A DNA stretch of 21,932 bases from Eubacterium sp. UBA3782 (GCA_002368795.1 DFFG01000075.1:99833-121764), one strand, 5' to 3'; numbered from the stretch's first letter, positions 1 to 8,327 are shown. The notes: generated by a model not told the origin, from the sequence alone. Made by a program: numbers and translations.

Positions 1-621
1 ACCGAGGCCGTGCGCCGCAAGCCTTACAGCGTGGTGCTGTTTGATGAGATCGAGAAGGCCCACCCGGATGTATTCAACGTGCTGCTGCAGGTTCTGGACG
101 ACGGGCGGATCACCGATTCTCAGGGCAGAACCGTAGACTTCAAAAACACGATCCTGATCATGACCTCCAACATTGGCTCTCAGTACCTGCTGGAGGGAAT
201 CCGCGAGGACGGAACCATCAGCGAGGAAGCAAGGGCACTGACCCAGCAGGATCTGCGCGCCCACTTCCGTCCGGAGTTCCTGAACCGTCTGGATGAGATC
301 ATCATGTTCAAGCCGCTGACCAAGGACAATATCGGCCACATCGTTGACCTGCAGGTGGCGGACCTGAACCGCCGGCTTGCCGCGCAGCAGCTGACCATCG
401 AGCTTTCCGAGGCCGGAAAGCAAGCAGTCATCGACGGCGGCTACGACCCGGTCTATGGTGCGCGCCCGCTGAAGCGTTACATCCAGAAGCACGTCGAGAC
501 CCTTTCGGCAAGGCTGATCCTGGGCGGAGATGTGCATGAGGGAGATACGATCCTTATCGACACGGATGCGGACGGTCATCTGGAGGCTGTGATCAAGCCC
601 GAAGTCGAGGTCGTAGAATAA
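1..621 (+). CDS. clpB: ATP-dependent chaperone ClpB, C-terminal part (5' truncated by window)
   Basis: The reading frame is open from base 1 and ends at TAA 619-621, giving about 206 residues of a much larger protein. Visible are the second AAA+ module's Walker B (LFDEIEKAH) with the flanking LLQVLDDGRITDSQGRTVDF, the sensor-1 MTSN segment, the arginine-finger region FRPEFLNRLDEI and the sensor-2 GARPLKR in the small C-terminal domain. These are hallmarks of the Hsp100 disaggregases. ClpB is a cytosolic hexamer that threads aggregated proteins through its pore using ATP, together with DnaK. The C-terminal segment ETLSARLILGGDV fits ClpB better than ClpC, but ClpC cannot be excluded without the N-terminal and middle domains. 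The GTG near base 10 is an internal Val codon, not a start. Regulation is not visible here because the promoter lies outside the window. Confidence 0.93.
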   Translation, partial: TEAVRRKPYSVVLFDEIEKAHPDVFNVLLQVLDDGRITDSQGRTVDFKNTILIMTSNIGSQYLLEGIREDGTISEEARALTQQDLRAHFRPEFLNRLDEIIMFKPLTKDNIGHIVDLQVADLNRRLAAQQLTIELSEAGKQAVIDGGYDPVYGARPLKRYIQKHVETLSARLILGGDVHEGDTILIDTDADGHLEAVIKPEVEVVE

Positions 622-654
622 GCTTCACGAAAAACCAAATGAGATATGCGCTTT

Positions 655-687
655 GCAGGCAGGCCTTCCTTTGAGGCGTCTGCCTGC
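655..687 (+). terminator. Stem-loop downstream of clpB, possible weak terminator
   Basis: GCAGGCA (655-661) pairs with TGCCTGC (681-687), with an inner GCCT/AGGC helix and a small bulge. There is no T-run after it, so it may be an mRNA 3' stabilising hairpin or partial terminator rather than a classical intrinsic terminator. Confidence 0.35.
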
Positions 688-724
688 GGAGCAGATCTGC
701 AGAAAGGACAGACCTTAAAGGACA

Positions 725-750
725 AAAACGCAGATCTTAAAAACGCAGAA
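725..750 (+). repeat. Short tandem repeat AAAAACGCAGA, two copies
   Basis: Two copies of aaaaacgcaga about 15 bp apart lie in the leader of the DUF4250 gene. Their function is unknown and they may be coincidental. Confidence 0.3.
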
Positions 751-802
751 CGCCGGAGTGAAAACACAGCTGGCGAACCATAGAAATCGGAGGACACATC
801 CC

Positions 803-979
803 ATGAACATACCAAAGGATCCCGTGATGCTGCTGAGTTTTATCAATATGAAGCTCCGCGACGAATATGCCGGCCTGGATGAGCTTTGTGCGGCTCTGGG
901 CCTTGACCGGAAGGAGCTTGAGGAAAAGCTGGAGAAGGCGGGCTTCGTCTGGGACGGACAGGCCGGACGCTTTCTGTAG
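803..979 (+). CDS. DUF4250 family microprotein (58 aa)
   Basis: The 58-residue protein begins MNIPKDPVMLLSFINMKLRD. This matches the near-invariant opening of the DUF4250 family as I remember it: short proteins of Clostridia of unknown function. The ATG at 803 is chosen because GGAGG (789-793) lies about 9 nt upstream and because the family starts at MNIPKDP. An upstream in-frame ATG at 758 would add 15 atypical residues. No membrane segment is present. The LDELCAALGLDRKELEEKLEKAGFVWDGQAGRF segment looks like a small helical, HTH-like fold, so nucleic-acid binding is conceivable but unproven. It stands alone between clpB and a terminator-like hairpin, so it is probably its own transcription unit or read through from clpB. 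Confidence 0.8.
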   Translation: MNIPKDPVMLLSFINMKLRDEYAGLDELCAALGLDRKELEEKLEKAGFVWDGQAGRFL

Positions 980-1080
980 ACAGAAGCCACTATGGGCTCC
1001 CTTCCATGGGACAGGCAGTCCCCAAAAGGTTCTGCTTTCGGAGGCGAGATCAACCAGTTATAACGATAAAATGTTTCCCA

Positions 1081-1121
1081 AAAGCCCTGCCATAGCATAT
1101 AGCTATGACAGAGCTTTTTTT
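1081..1121 (+). terminator. Intrinsic terminator-like hairpin after the DUF4250 gene
   Basis: AAAGCCCTGCCATAGC (1081-1096) pairs with GCTATGACAGAGCTTT (1102-1117) over 16 positions with two A-C mismatches, around a 5-nt loop. It is followed by a T-run to 1121. Read on the minus strand the two mismatches become G-U pairs, so the structure could also work in the opposite direction. Confidence 0.65.
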
Positions 1122-1166
1122 ATGCCGTCAGATATGAATATTCATCAAATGTATGAAATACGGCCT

Positions 1167-1301
1167 TTGCAATACAGATTTCCAGTTTGGCTGGTTTTTG
1201 TAAAACTTACTTCTGTTTTCAAGGTGCAATTCTGGAGGTGTCTTTTGCAAAAAGGGTTATAACTCGAAGTTAACATTGCAAACTGGAACCTCTATTTGCA
1301 A
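1167..1301. repeat. Three copies of motif CTGGA-N7-WTTGCAA (one inverted, two direct)
   Basis: Copy 1 is on the minus strand (1167-1185). Copies 2 and 3 are on the plus strand (1232-1250 and 1283-1301). Each has CTGGA, a 7-base variable spacer and (A/T)TTGCAA. Copies 1 and 3 form a longer inverted repeat (1167-1189 against 1279-1301) with 16 of 23 positions matching, including exact 10-bp arms TTCCAGTTTG/CAAACTGGAA. They may be operators for an unidentified regulator or relics of a mobile element. Confidence 0.6.
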
Positions 1302-1332
1302 TTCACCAAAAAGTTGCCGAAGATAACAAAAC

Positions 1333-1428
1333 TCGCTTGAAAAAGTTTCGATAATCTGAAAAAGTCGCTTGAAAAATATTTAAATACTTCGAAAAGTCGC
1401 TTGAAAAATATTTCTGCTGTACCTATAC
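1333..1428 (+). repeat. Three direct repeats with exact 32-bp period upstream of the ATPase
   Basis: The core tcgcttgaaaaa recurs at 1333, 1365 and 1397, exactly 32 bp apart. Copies 2 and 3 agree further (agtcgcttgaaaaatattt). The units share little outside the core, so they are decayed tandem repeats or iterated binding sites. A period of 32 bp is about three helical turns, which would place bound protein on one face of the DNA. Confidence 0.7.
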
Positions 1429-1454
1429 TGGTTATGGATAAGGAGGACCGGGGA

Positions 1455-2774
1455 ATGCTGAAACGAAAAATCGAGTCAGTGCTGGAAAAGTGGAAAGAAA
1501 CGCCTGGACATATGGCGCTGGTAATCAAAGGGTGCCGTCAGTGTGGCAAAACCTTTTCTGTCCGCAGATTCGCAAAGCAGAAGTATGCGCATGAGATTTA
1601 CCTCAATTTTTATGAGAACAGAAACTATATTTCTATTTTTTCCGGATCTCTTGAGGTGGATCATCTGACCATGCTGATCTCGGCTTTGTATGGACCAGAT
1701 GCGATATTTGAGGCAGGAAGAACCGTGCTTATCCTTGATGAGATCCAGGAGTGTCCCGAAGCAAGAACAGCACTCAAATTTTTTGCAATGGACGGAAGAT
1801 ATGATGTGATTGCGACCGGGTCACTTTTAGGAGTCAGAGGATATGGTAGAAAGCCGGTGTCCATTCCGGTAGGCTATGAACAGATCGAAGAAATGTATCC
1901 CTTGGATTTTGAGGAGTTTCTTTGGGCGCAGGGTATCGAAGATACAGTGGTACGTTATTTAGAGAAGTGCCTGAAAGATGAAACACCGGTAGCCGATGCA
2001 TTGCACGAGAAATTTCGTTCCCTGCTGCTGCAATATGCGGTGGTAGGCGGAATGCCGGCGGTTGTGCAGACGTTTGTAGATACCCGCCAGATGAATACCG
2101 TGCTGCATCTGCAGAGAGGTATTCTTTCCGGTTACGAAGAAGATATGGTTAAATATGCGGAAGACAGGGATAAGCCGATTATTCGGGAATGTTTTCGCTC
2201 CATACCGAGACAGCTCAGCAAAGAAAACAAGAAATTTCAGTATTCCCTTGTAAAAAAAGGGTCTACAGCGGCGAAATTTGCCGGCAGCCTGCAGTGGATG
2301 GAAGATGCAGGCATCATCCGCCGCTGTTATAATCTTTTAACGCCGGAACTGCCTTTGGACGGAAATGCCCTGCAGGATATCTTTAAGGTGTACATGGTGG
2401 ACAACGGACTGTTGATCGCCATGCTGGAAGATGGAACACAGTTTGATGTACTCCAGGGAAAATTGTTCGGTTACAAGGGAGCCATTTTCGAAAATCTTGC
2501 TGCGGATATGCTGACAAAAATGGGCCGTAAACTATATTATTACCACAAAGATTCCGGCCTGGAGGTTGATTTTGTCATACGACACAACAGAGAAAGTACA
2601 CTGCTGGAGGTAAAAGCCACCACAGGAAACACGAAAAATACAAAAACCATTCTGAACCATCCGGAGAAGTATCACGTTGGAGGGGCAGTCAAAGTCGGTG
2701 ATTATAACGTAGGCCGAGCCGGGAATACCCTGACGATACCGTTTTACATGCTGTTTCTGCTGACTGCTTTTTGA
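1455..2774 (+). CDS. AAA_14 / DUF4143 family ATPase
   Basis: The 439-residue protein has the two-part architecture of the AAA_14-DUF4143 family. The N-terminal P-loop ATPase has GCRQCGKT as Walker A (near residue 26), TVLILDEIQECP as Walker B and ATGSLLG as sensor 1. A winged-helix middle follows. The C-terminal DUF4143 region ends in a PD-(D/E)XK-like signature, GLEVDFVI...STLLEVKA. The family is widespread in Bacteroidetes and Firmicutes, often in many copies per genome, with uncertain cellular role. The ATG at 1455 is chosen because TAAGGAGG (1439-1446) sits 8 nt upstream; the frame is open to 1401 but that start lies inside the repeats. The gene is more A/T-rich, with different codon use from its neighbours, and stands alone between repeats and an AT-rich gap, which suggests horizontal acquisition. 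It appears full length and intact. Confidence 0.85.
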   Translation: MLKRKIESVLEKWKETPGHMALVIKGCRQCGKTFSVRRFAKQKYAHEIYLNFYENRNYISIFSGSLEVDHLTMLISALYGPDAIFEAGRTVLILDEIQECPEARTALKFFAMDGRYDVIATGSLLGVRGYGRKPVSIPVGYEQIEEMYPLDFEEFLWAQGIEDTVVRYLEKCLKDETPVADALHEKFRSLLLQYAVVGGMPAVVQTFVDTRQMNTVLHLQRGILSGYEEDMVKYAEDRDKPIIRECFRSIPRQLSKENKKFQYSLVKKGSTAAKFAGSLQWMEDAGIIRRCYNLLTPELPLDGNALQDIFKVYMVDNGLLIAMLEDGTQFDVLQGKLFGYKGAIFENLAADMLTKMGRKLYYYHKDSGLEVDFVIRHNRESTLLEVKATTGNTKNTKTILNHPEKYHVGGAVKVGDYNVGRAGNTLTIPFYMLFLLTAF

Positions 2775-2801
2775 TGAATTTGCTGATCTTGTCGGTTTTG
2801 G

Positions 2802-2877
2802 TTTATGATACTTTTCGCGGGCTTATTCTAAAAGCCGCGTGGAAGCATGGTGCAGATTTTTGCACATCTTTTATAGT
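2802..2877 (+). promoter_or_regulatory. AT-rich gap with hairpins and possible -10 (TATAGT) for the methyltransferase operon
   Basis: Two small hairpins follow the ATPase gene: a GC-rich one near 2815-2842, and GTGCA/TGCAC around an AT loop near 2850-2865. TATAGT at 2872-2877 could be a -10 element, but no good -35 is seen 16-18 bp upstream. Presumed transcription start for the 2928 operon; weak support. Confidence 0.3.
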
Positions 2878-2927
2878 AATCTTCAAATGGAACATGCCGC
2901 ATGGGCGGCTAAGAACGGTGGTGCACA

Positions 2928-3707
2928 ATGAGCGCATATGAGAGTTTTGCCTCGGTCTACGATATTTTTATGGACAACGTGGATTATGAGGCCTGGTGCC
3001 GGTATCTGACCGGACTCCTTAAAAAATATGGCATTGACGGCGGGCTCGTCTGCGAGCTGGGCTGCGGCACGGGCAGCATGACGGAGCTTCTTGCGGCTGC
3101 CGGCTATGATATGATCGGCATCGACGCTTCTGTGGAGATGCTGGAGGAGGCCCAGGAGAAGAAGTACGCCTCCGGGGCAGATATCCTCTATCTGAACCAG
3201 GATATGCGCTGTTTCGAGCTTTACGGGACAGTGCGGGCTATCGTCAGTGTCTGCGACAGCATGAATTACCTCCTGAAGGAGAAGGATCTCCTGACGGTGC
3301 TGCGGCTGGCCAACAACTATCTGGATCCGGGCGGTGTGTTTATCTTTGATCTGAACACTGCCGCAAAGTACAGCCGGATCGGGGATTCCGTCATCGCCGA
3401 GAACCGGGAGGACGGAAGCTTTATCTGGGAGAATGACTGGGATCCGGAGCAGCAGTTGAACGAGTATGTGCTGACGCTGTTCCTGCCGGAGGGAGACCCG
3501 GAGGAGGAACTGTACCGCAGGTACGAGGAGGTCCATCTGCAGCGGGCCTATGACCTGCAGACGGTGCAGCGACTGGTCGAGGAGGCCGGCATGATTTTTG
3601 AGGGCGCCTTTGAGGCGTATACCGACAGCGCGCCGGAGGAGGGATCGGAGCGGATCCTGGTTATCGCAAGGGAAAAAGGAAAGGAGCTTACAGGCGATGG
3701 AGAATAA
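2928..3707 (+). CDS. Class I SAM-dependent methyltransferase
   Basis: The 259-residue protein has the Rossmann-like methyltransferase fold. Motif I is VCELGCGTGSM (residues 41-51), with an acidic post-I segment (GIDASVEML), a DMR motif near residue 93 and the motif-IV-like VCDSMNYLL. The SAM-binding glycines are intact. It starts like the Methyltransf_25 group (YESFASVYDIFMDN), which includes many Firmicutes proteins found next to housekeeping genes. The substrate cannot be read from the sequence and could be a small molecule or an RNA. The start at 2928 has only a weak Shine-Dalgarno (GGTGG). Its last 11 bases overlap the start of hslO, so the two genes are almost certainly translationally coupled and co-transcribed. 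No truncation is seen. Confidence 0.85.
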   Translation: MSAYESFASVYDIFMDNVDYEAWCRYLTGLLKKYGIDGGLVCELGCGTGSMTELLAAAGYDMIGIDASVEMLEEAQEKKYASGADILYLNQDMRCFELYGTVRAIVSVCDSMNYLLKEKDLLTVLRLANNYLDPGGVFIFDLNTAAKYSRIGDSVIAENREDGSFIWENDWDPEQQLNEYVLTLFLPEGDPEEELYRRYEEVHLQRAYDLQTVQRLVEEAGMIFEGAFEAYTDSAPEEGSERILVIAREKGKELTGDGE

Positions 3708-4662
3708 AAATACGGATATGAACAGCTGGAAGGACAGCCACAGGGATATGATCGTGCGGGCGACGGCAGCAGGCGGGATGATCCGCGCCTTTGCCGCCTG
3801 CACCAAAAATCTTGTTCAGGAGGCAAAGGACCGCCACGGCACCAGCCCGGTGGCCACGGCTGCCCTTGGCAGGCTGCTGACGGCCGGCGCCATGATGGGC
3901 GTCACCCTGAAGGGAGATGACGATCTGCTGACATTGATGGTCAGAGGCGACGGACCGCTTTCCGGCATCACCGTCACGGCAGATGCCCAGGGCAGGGTAA
4001 AGGGCTATGTCAATGAGCCCCAGGTCTGGATCCCCCTGAAATATAAAGGAAAGCTGGATGTGGGCGGCGCGGTCGGCCATGGCACGCTGACGGTGGTCAG
4101 GGATCAGGCCTTTGGCGATCCCTATTCCAGTCAGACCGAGCTGGTCAGCGGCGAGATCGCCGAGGATCTGACCTACTATTTCGCGACCAGCGAGCAGGTT
4201 CCATCCTCAGTAGGCCTGGGCGTGCTGGTGGATACGGATCAGAACGTGCGCCAGGCCGGCGGTTTTCTTATCCAGCTGATGCCGGGCTTTGATGACGAGA
4301 CCATCGACCGCCTGGAGGCGGCCCTGAAAGGCATCAGCTCGGTGACGGATATGCTGGAGGAGGGCCTTTCCCCCGAGGGGATCCTGGAGCGGATCCTGGG
4401 CGGCATGGACCTGGAGATCACTGACCGCATTCCCACCGAATTCTACTGCAACTGCAGCCGGGAGCGCACCTCCAGAGTGCTGCTTTCCCTGGGCAGCAAG
4501 GAACTGAAGGAGCTGATCGACGAGGGAAAACCCATCGATCTGGAATGCCATTTCTGCGGAAAGAAGTACACCTTTACCGTGGAGGAGATGGAGCAGATGC
4601 TGGCTGCGGCGCGGCTGCAGCAGCTGAATAATATCCATGTGATCGACCCGGACGGAAACTAA
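3697..4662 (+). CDS. hslO: Redox-regulated holdase chaperone Hsp33
   Basis: The 321-residue protein is full length for Hsp33. The body begins DMIVRATAAGGMIRAFAA, typical of the family, with the ATAALGRLLTAGAMMG segment. The C-terminal redox switch has the four zinc-binding cysteines C251 and C253 (CNC) and C284 and C287 (CHFC), so the CxC...CxxC arrangement is complete. On oxidation the zinc is released, the linker unfolds and the protein binds unfolding clients in the cytosol until DnaK takes over. The ATG at 3697 is preferred because family homology starts just after it and AAAGGAG lies upstream. The 11-bp overlap with the methyltransferase implies coupling. A 47-bp gap separates it from addB, in the same direction. 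Confidence 0.95.
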   Translation: MENKNTDMNSWKDSHRDMIVRATAAGGMIRAFAACTKNLVQEAKDRHGTSPVATAALGRLLTAGAMMGVTLKGDDDLLTLMVRGDGPLSGITVTADAQGRVKGYVNEPQVWIPLKYKGKLDVGGAVGHGTLTVVRDQAFGDPYSSQTELVSGEIAEDLTYYFATSEQVPSSVGLGVLVDTDQNVRQAGGFLIQLMPGFDDETIDRLEAALKGISSVTDMLEEGLSPEGILERILGGMDLEITDRIPTEFYCNCSRERTSRVLLSLGSKELKELIDEGKPIDLECHFCGKKYTFTVEEMEQMLAAARLQQLNNIHVIDPDGN

Positions 4663-4709
4663 GGCGCACCGGGCAGGTGCGGCAGTTTTAAGCAGAAAGG
4701 AGGAGCAGC

Positions 4710-7700
4710 ATGTCCCTGCGTTTTGTCACCGGGAGCAGCGGTGCGGGAAAATCCCATATGGTCTACCAGGAGCTGATCCGGGAGTCCTGTGCCCATCCGG
4801 ACCGGCAGTTTCTGGTCATCGTGCCCGAGCAGTTCACGATGCAGACCCAGAAGGAGATCGTGGAGATGCATCCCCGGCACGGGACGCTGAACCTGGACGT
4901 CCTGAGCTTCAACCGCCTGGCCTGGCGTGTATTTGAGGAGGTGGGCGGCAACACCCTTCCCGTGCTGGAGGAGACCGGCAAAAGCCTGATCGTCCAGCGT
5001 GCAGCAGCCGGCGTGCAAAAGGAGCTGAAGGTTCTGGGCCGGACGCTGAGCCGCCAGGGTTCCGTCCGCCAGATGAAATCCCTGGTCTCCGAGCTGCTTC
5101 AGTACCGGGTGCGCCCGGAGGATCTGGAGGACTGGATCGCAGCCCAGCAGGGGCGGCCAAGGCTCGCCCTGAAGCTGGAGGATATCCGCCAGGTCTACCA
5201 GGCCTTTCTGGATTACCTTGAGAAAAACTATCTGACCGCCGAGGAGATCCCGGAGATCCTGTGCCGGGTCATTGGCGAGTCAGAGCTGATAAGAAACAGC
5301 GTCATAGTTCTCGATGGCTTTACCGGCTTCACACCGGTGCAGCATCAGGTCGTGCGGGAGCTCCTGGTCCTGGCGGACCGGGTCACGGTGGTCGTTACCC
5401 TTGACCCCGCCGAGCCCCCCTTTGGCCGGTGCGGCATGCAGAATCTCTTCTATATGAGCCGGGAGATGATCCGGAAGTGCACGGAGCTGGCAAAGGATAC
5501 CCGCACGGAGATCGAGCCGGTGGTGACAGTCCGGGCCGGGGAGCACAGCCGCTTTGCCGGAAAGGATCAGCTGCGCCGTCTGGAGGCGCAGCTGTTTCGC
5601 TATGGAAAAAGAAAGCCTGCAGCGGCCCTGCAGGAGATGAAAGATCATACTGCATCGGAGAAAAGCAGCTCGCAGAATGCTGCTCCGCTAGAGCAAGATG
5701 AGGTTCAGCGGCGAGATGAGTTGCCAAACAGTAACAGCTCCCATCCCGCATCCGTCCTGGCAGGTGCGGATAGCGGGGAGATCTGTATCACGGAGGCGGC
5801 GACGCCTGCCGCCGAGATGCGCATCGTGGCCTCGAGGATCCTGCGCATGGTGCGGGAGGAGGGCTACCGCTACCGGGATTTTGCGGTGGTCACCGGTGAT
5901 CTTGCCACCTACGGGCGGGAGGCAGTAAACAGCTTCGACAACGCCGGCATCCCCTGCTTTCTGGACCAGAAGCAGGCCGTTATGGGCAATCTGCTGGTGG
6001 AGTTTATCCGCTCTGCCATCGATATGGAGGTCCAGAACTATTCCTATGACAGCGTCTTCCGGTTCCTCCGCACGGACCTGACCTCCTTTACCATGGAGGA
6101 GGTAGACGAGCTGGAGAACTATTGTCTGGCTCTGGGGATCCGAAGCCGCCGGCAGTACGAGGAGACCTGGATCCGCACGCCGGAAAATGGCGATTCGGAA
6201 AAACTTCTGTACTGGAACGAGCTGCGGCAGCGGTTTGTGGACGAGACGGCAGATTTCCACGAGGGCATGCATGAGCGGGGCGCCGCCGCCCTGCGGCGGA
6301 CCGAGGTGCTCTATGCCTTCCTGGTAAAGGAAGAGCTCCAGCAGGCGATGGAGGATATTGCGGACGCATTTGAGAGCGGCAGCGGCCGCAGGGCAGACCC
6401 GTCCGCAGCCCGGGAGTACCGGCAGATCTATCCGGCGGTCATGGACATGCTGAACAAGCTGGCCGAGGTTCTCGGCCGGGAAAAGATGAAGCTTTCCGAT
6501 TACCAGGATATCCTGGATGCCGGCTTCCTGGAGACCAGCGTGGGTCTGATCCCGCCGGGCGAGGACCAGGTCATGGTCGGTGATATCGAAAGGACCAGAC
6601 TCAAAAAGATCCGGGTCCTGTTTTTCGTGGGAATCAACGAGGGTGTCATCCCAAAGCCGGTCCCGGCAAAGGGGATCCTCTCCGAGATCGATAGGGAGAT
6701 CCTGCAGCGAAGCGATGCCCAGCTGGCCCCGACAGCCAGAGAAGAGATGTACCGGCAGCGCTTCTATCTGTACCTTGCCATGACAAAGCCTTCCGACCGC
6801 CTGTTTCTGTCCTACAGCCGGGCGGACCGGGATGGGACGGCACGGATGCCGGCCTATCTGATCGGTGTCATTGGCAAGCTGTTTCCGGAGCTTTCTGTCC
6901 ACATGCAGGAGGAGGACAGCCTGACCTCCCGCCTCGAAACGCCCGCCGGACGCATGGACTTTATGCTTGGCGAGCTGCAGGGCATACCGGACCGGCTGCC
7001 TTCTGCAGCGTTTCCGGCGGTGGCCCGGTTCCTGCTGCACCATCCGGAGGGCCGCGACGAGCTTTTGCGCCTTCTTTCGGCCGCCCGCACCTGTCATGAG
7101 GACGGCGGGATCGGACCGGAGCTTGCCCGGCGCCTGTACGGTGATGTGCTGGCAGGCTCGGTTACCCGGCTGGAGGACTTTGCCGGCTGCGCCTTCCGCC
7201 ATTTCCTGGATTATGGCCTGCGTCTGTCCGAGCGCCCGGAATATGCCTTTACTCCGGCGGATTTTGGCACGGTCATGCATGCGGCCCTGGAGCGCTTTTC
7301 CAGGACATTAAAAAAGGAAAAACTGGACTGGGCATCCCTGGAAGAGGAGGACCGCATCCGGCTGTCCGACCAGGCTCTGGAGGATGTCGTACACGACTAT
7401 GGAAACACGATCCTGCACAGCACTGAGCGGAACGTCCATATGATCGGCCGCATCCGGGAGATGCTGCGCACCACCACCTGGGCTCTCGGCGAGCAGCTGC
7501 GCAGGGGCGATTTCCGCCCCTCGGATTTTGAGTTCGCCTTCATCGACGGGCTTAATTCCGTGAGCTTTTCCCTGCCGGGAGGCACAGGGCTTCGTCTGCA
7601 CGGACGGATCGACCGCCTGGATGTGTGCGAGGCCGATGGCGTCCGCTATGTCAAGGTCATCGACTACAAGACCGGCGGCACCACCCTGGACATGCGGCAG

Positions 7701-8327
7701 CTCTACTACGGGCTGCAGCTGCAGCTGGTCCTGTACATGAATGCAGCGTTGGAGAATGAGCAGAAGACCCATCCCGGCCTTGGCGCAGAGCCTGCCGGTA
7801 TCTTCTATTACCATATCGATGACCCGATGGTCAAACCGGTGGAGGAGGCCGGACGTCAGGAGGAGGTCCTAAAGGCATTAAAACCGGATGGCCTGTGCCG
7901 GAGCGAGCGGGAGATCCTGCAGCTTCTGGACCGGACGCTGGATGACGGCGTTACCTCCAGCGTGATCCCGGCCGGCTTCAAAAAGGACGGCAGCCTGAAC
8001 CAGCATACAAAAGCCGGCGACAAGGAGCTGTTTGCCGGCATGCAGGCCTTTGCCAGCCAGAAGACCGGCGAGCTTGGCAGCCGGATCATGGCCGGCGAGA
8101 CCGCCGCATCGCCCTATCAGGAACAGGACCGGACCGCCTGCACCTGGTGTCCGTACCTGGGTGTCTGCGGCTTTGACCAGAAGATCCCCGGCTTTGCCTA
8201 CCGGAGGACAGATCTGAAGAGTGACGAGGAGATCCTGGCGGAGATCCGCCATGCAGGAGAGACGGACGGCTCGGAGTCATCCGATGACGGGAAAGGAGGA
8301 GCCTATGGCAGTCAGCTGGACAAGTGA
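4710..8327 (+). CDS. addB: ATP-dependent helicase/nuclease AddAB, subunit AddB
   Basis: The 1205-residue protein has the AddB layout. The N-terminal Walker A is GSSGAGKS (residues 8-15), followed by degenerate helicase domains. The C-terminal nuclease carries IDYKTGG (near residue 985). The Fe-S cluster cysteines are one near residue 826 (FAGCAFRHFLDYGLRL) and CTWCPYLGVC near residues 1144-1153. With AddA it processes double-strand breaks to recombinogenic 3' tails at Chi and loads RecA. A strong AAAGGAGG precedes the ATG. The stop lies 23 bp inside addA, so the subunits are translationally coupled. An unusual low-complexity hydrophilic linker, rich in Ser/Ala/Glu/Gln (about residues 305-355, bases 5620-5790), joins the N-terminal region to the next helicase block; its base use is less GC-rich than the rest. 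Confidence 0.95.
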   Translation: MSLRFVTGSSGAGKSHMVYQELIRESCAHPDRQFLVIVPEQFTMQTQKEIVEMHPRHGTLNLDVLSFNRLAWRVFEEVGGNTLPVLEETGKSLIVQRAAAGVQKELKVLGRTLSRQGSVRQMKSLVSELLQYRVRPEDLEDWIAAQQGRPRLALKLEDIRQVYQAFLDYLEKNYLTAEEIPEILCRVIGESELIRNSVIVLDGFTGFTPVQHQVVRELLVLADRVTVVVTLDPAEPPFGRCGMQNLFYMSREMIRKCTELAKDTRTEIEPVVTVRAGEHSRFAGKDQLRRLEAQLFRYGKRKPAAALQEMKDHTASEKSSSQNAAPLEQDEVQRRDELPNSNSSHPASVLAGADSGEICITEAATPAAEMRIVASRILRMVREEGYRYRDFAVVTGDLATYGREAVNSFDNAGIPCFLDQKQAVMGNLLVEFIRSAIDMEVQNYSYDSVFRFLRTDLTSFTMEEVDELENYCLALGIRSRRQYEETWIRTPENGDSEKLLYWNELRQRFVDETADFHEGMHERGAAALRRTEVLYAFLVKEELQQAMEDIADAFESGSGRRADPSAAREYRQIYPAVMDMLNKLAEVLGREKMKLSDYQDILDAGFLETSVGLIPPGEDQVMVGDIERTRLKKIRVLFFVGINEGVIPKPVPAKGILSEIDREILQRSDAQLAPTAREEMYRQRFYLYLAMTKPSDRLFLSYSRADRDGTARMPAYLIGVIGKLFPELSVHMQEEDSLTSRLETPAGRMDFMLGELQGIPDRLPSAAFPAVARFLLHHPEGRDELLRLLSAARTCHEDGGIGPELARRLYGDVLAGSVTRLEDFAGCAFRHFLDYGLRLSERPEYAFTPADFGTVMHAALERFSRTLKKEKLDWASLEEEDRIRLSDQALEDVVHDYGNTILHSTERNVHMIGRIREMLRTTTWALGEQLRRGDFRPSDFEFAFIDGLNSVSFSLPGGTGLRLHGRIDRLDVCEADGVRYVKVIDYKTGGTTLDMRQLYYGLQLQLVLYMNAALENEQKTHPGLGAEPAGIFYYHIDDPMVKPVEEAGRQEEVLKALKPDGLCRSEREILQLLDRTLDDGVTSSVIPAGFKKDGSLNQHTKAGDKELFAGMQAFASQKTGELGSRIMAGETAASPYQEQDRTACTWCPYLGVCGFDQKIPGFAYRRTDLKSDEEILAEIRHAGETDGSESSDDGKGGAYGSQLDK

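Larger units (their letters stand above)
980..1454. other. Gene-free, repeat-rich intergenic region
   Basis: No convincing coding sequence lies in this 475-bp stretch. It holds a terminator-like hairpin (1081-1121), three copies of a CTGGA-N7-WTTGCAA motif in both orientations (1167-1301) and three 32-bp-period direct repeats (1333-1428) running up to the start of the ATPase gene. It is richer in A/T than the flanking housekeeping genes. The composition and repeats suggest it arrived with, or was reshaped by, the ATPase gene. Confidence 0.6.

Noticed and set aside
1333..1428. CRISPR array
   Set aside because: Only about 12 bp is conserved per 32-bp unit, the intervening sequence is not spacer-like, and there are no cas genes.
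2815..2842. Strong terminator after the ATPase gene
   Set aside because: The GC-rich hairpin has a bulge and no T-run directly after it.
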